From positions 1-16,062 of the forward strand of contig DKGO01000127.1 in assembly GCA_002453315.1 (NCBI GenBank): a stretch of DNA of 16,062 nt, read 5' to 3'. The stretch comes from Caryophanales bacterium UBA6768 (GTDB lineage Bacteria > Bacillota > Bacilli > Bacillales_D > Amphibacillaceae). This document shows, in pieces, positions 15,904 through 16,062 of the stretch. Position 1 is the first letter of the stretch, and every line of letters begins with the position of its first letter. The notes beneath the pieces are model-generated. The model worked only from the letters and a program-made list of their open reading frames with translations. It did no database searches and was not told the DNA's origin. A program made the position numbers and the translations under genes.

Positions 15904-15945
15904 ATTATGAATTGATTTGTGCCGACATTATTTGACGTAGGTCAA
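15904..15945 (-). promoter_or_regulatory. Promoter of the copD-menA operon with Crp/Fnr-type box
   Basis: TTGACGTAGGTCAA (15932-15945) has perfect 5-bp arms around four bases. CATAAT lies at 15909-15904 on the minus strand. The box centre (15938.5) is 29.5 bp from the -10, giving about -41.5 from an inferred start near 15897. No acceptable -35 hexamer is present. The geometry is identical to the ATPase and HMA-protein promoters. Confidence 0.72.
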
Positions 15946-16062
15946 TTTTTTACGGACGTTTACAAATTTGACACATTTAAATTTTGCATTAAAAAATGTA
16001 TAAAAGAAATTAACGATGTTTTCCGTTATAATGGACATAGAAAGACCTGCGGTAATATGTCA
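15946..16062. other. Intergenic right edge
   Basis: This AT-rich stretch probably carries the promoter of a plus-strand gene beyond the window. TATAAT at 16027-16032 is a good -10 but lacks a matching -35. A loose inverted repeat, ACATTT with AAATGT, spans about 15972-15998. No reading frame can be assigned. Confidence 0.35.

Noticed and set aside
15968..16004. Plus-strand promoter from TTGACA (15968) and TATAAA (15999)
   Set aside because: The spacing is 25 bp, far too long for a standard promoter.

Overview
The window looks like a chromosomal piece of a low-GC Gram-positive spore-former relative (Bacillaceae). The evidence is the AT-rich sequence, strong AGGAGG-type ribosome binding sites, frequent TTG/GTG starts, and proteins that resemble Bacillus YjaZ, RlmA-type methyltransferases and MenA. 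No rRNA, tRNA, CRISPR array, transposase or prophage gene was seen.

Layout. 1-1649 (minus): an M19 dipeptidase followed by a luciferase-like flavin oxidoreductase that runs off the left edge. 1865-2145 (plus): a 58-residue hydrophilic protein with its own terminator. 2201-2599: a tandem array of a 51-bp unit lying between convergent transcription units. 2664-6455 (minus): a three-gene surface-polysaccharide operon with two family-4-type glycosyltransferases and a WecC-type UDP-sugar dehydrogenase. 6748-9674 (plus): a 43-residue membrane peptide, a YjaZ-like (DUF2268) metalloprotease lipoprotein, a GNAT-like acetyltransferase and an RlmA-like 23S rRNA methyltransferase. 9862-12276 (minus): a heavy-metal P1B ATPase and a separate small metal-binding (HMA) protein, each with its own promoter. 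12434-14172 (plus): an alpha/beta hydrolase and a TetR regulator behind an operator-overlapped promoter. 14437-15945 (minus): a CopD-like membrane protein and a MenA-type prenyltransferase.

The most notable observation is a shared promoter design. The P-type ATPase, the HMA protein and the copD-menA pair each have a Crp/Fnr-type palindrome (TTGAY-N4-RTCAA). In all three its centre is exactly 29.5 bp upstream of the first base of a good -10 hexamer, which places it near -41.5, the classic class II activator position. None has a good -35 box. This suggests one regulon, probably oxygen- or NO-responsive, joining metal export, a CopD-like membrane protein and quinone prenylation. No Crp/Fnr gene is in the window, so the regulator is inferred.

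The second notable element is the 51-bp repeat array. It can be read as a 17-residue repeat protein, but it carries a frame-breaking 1-bp deletion, lacks a ribosome binding site, is open in several frames, and has two inverted repeats in each unit. It is more likely a structured non-coding or minisatellite-like element than a gene.
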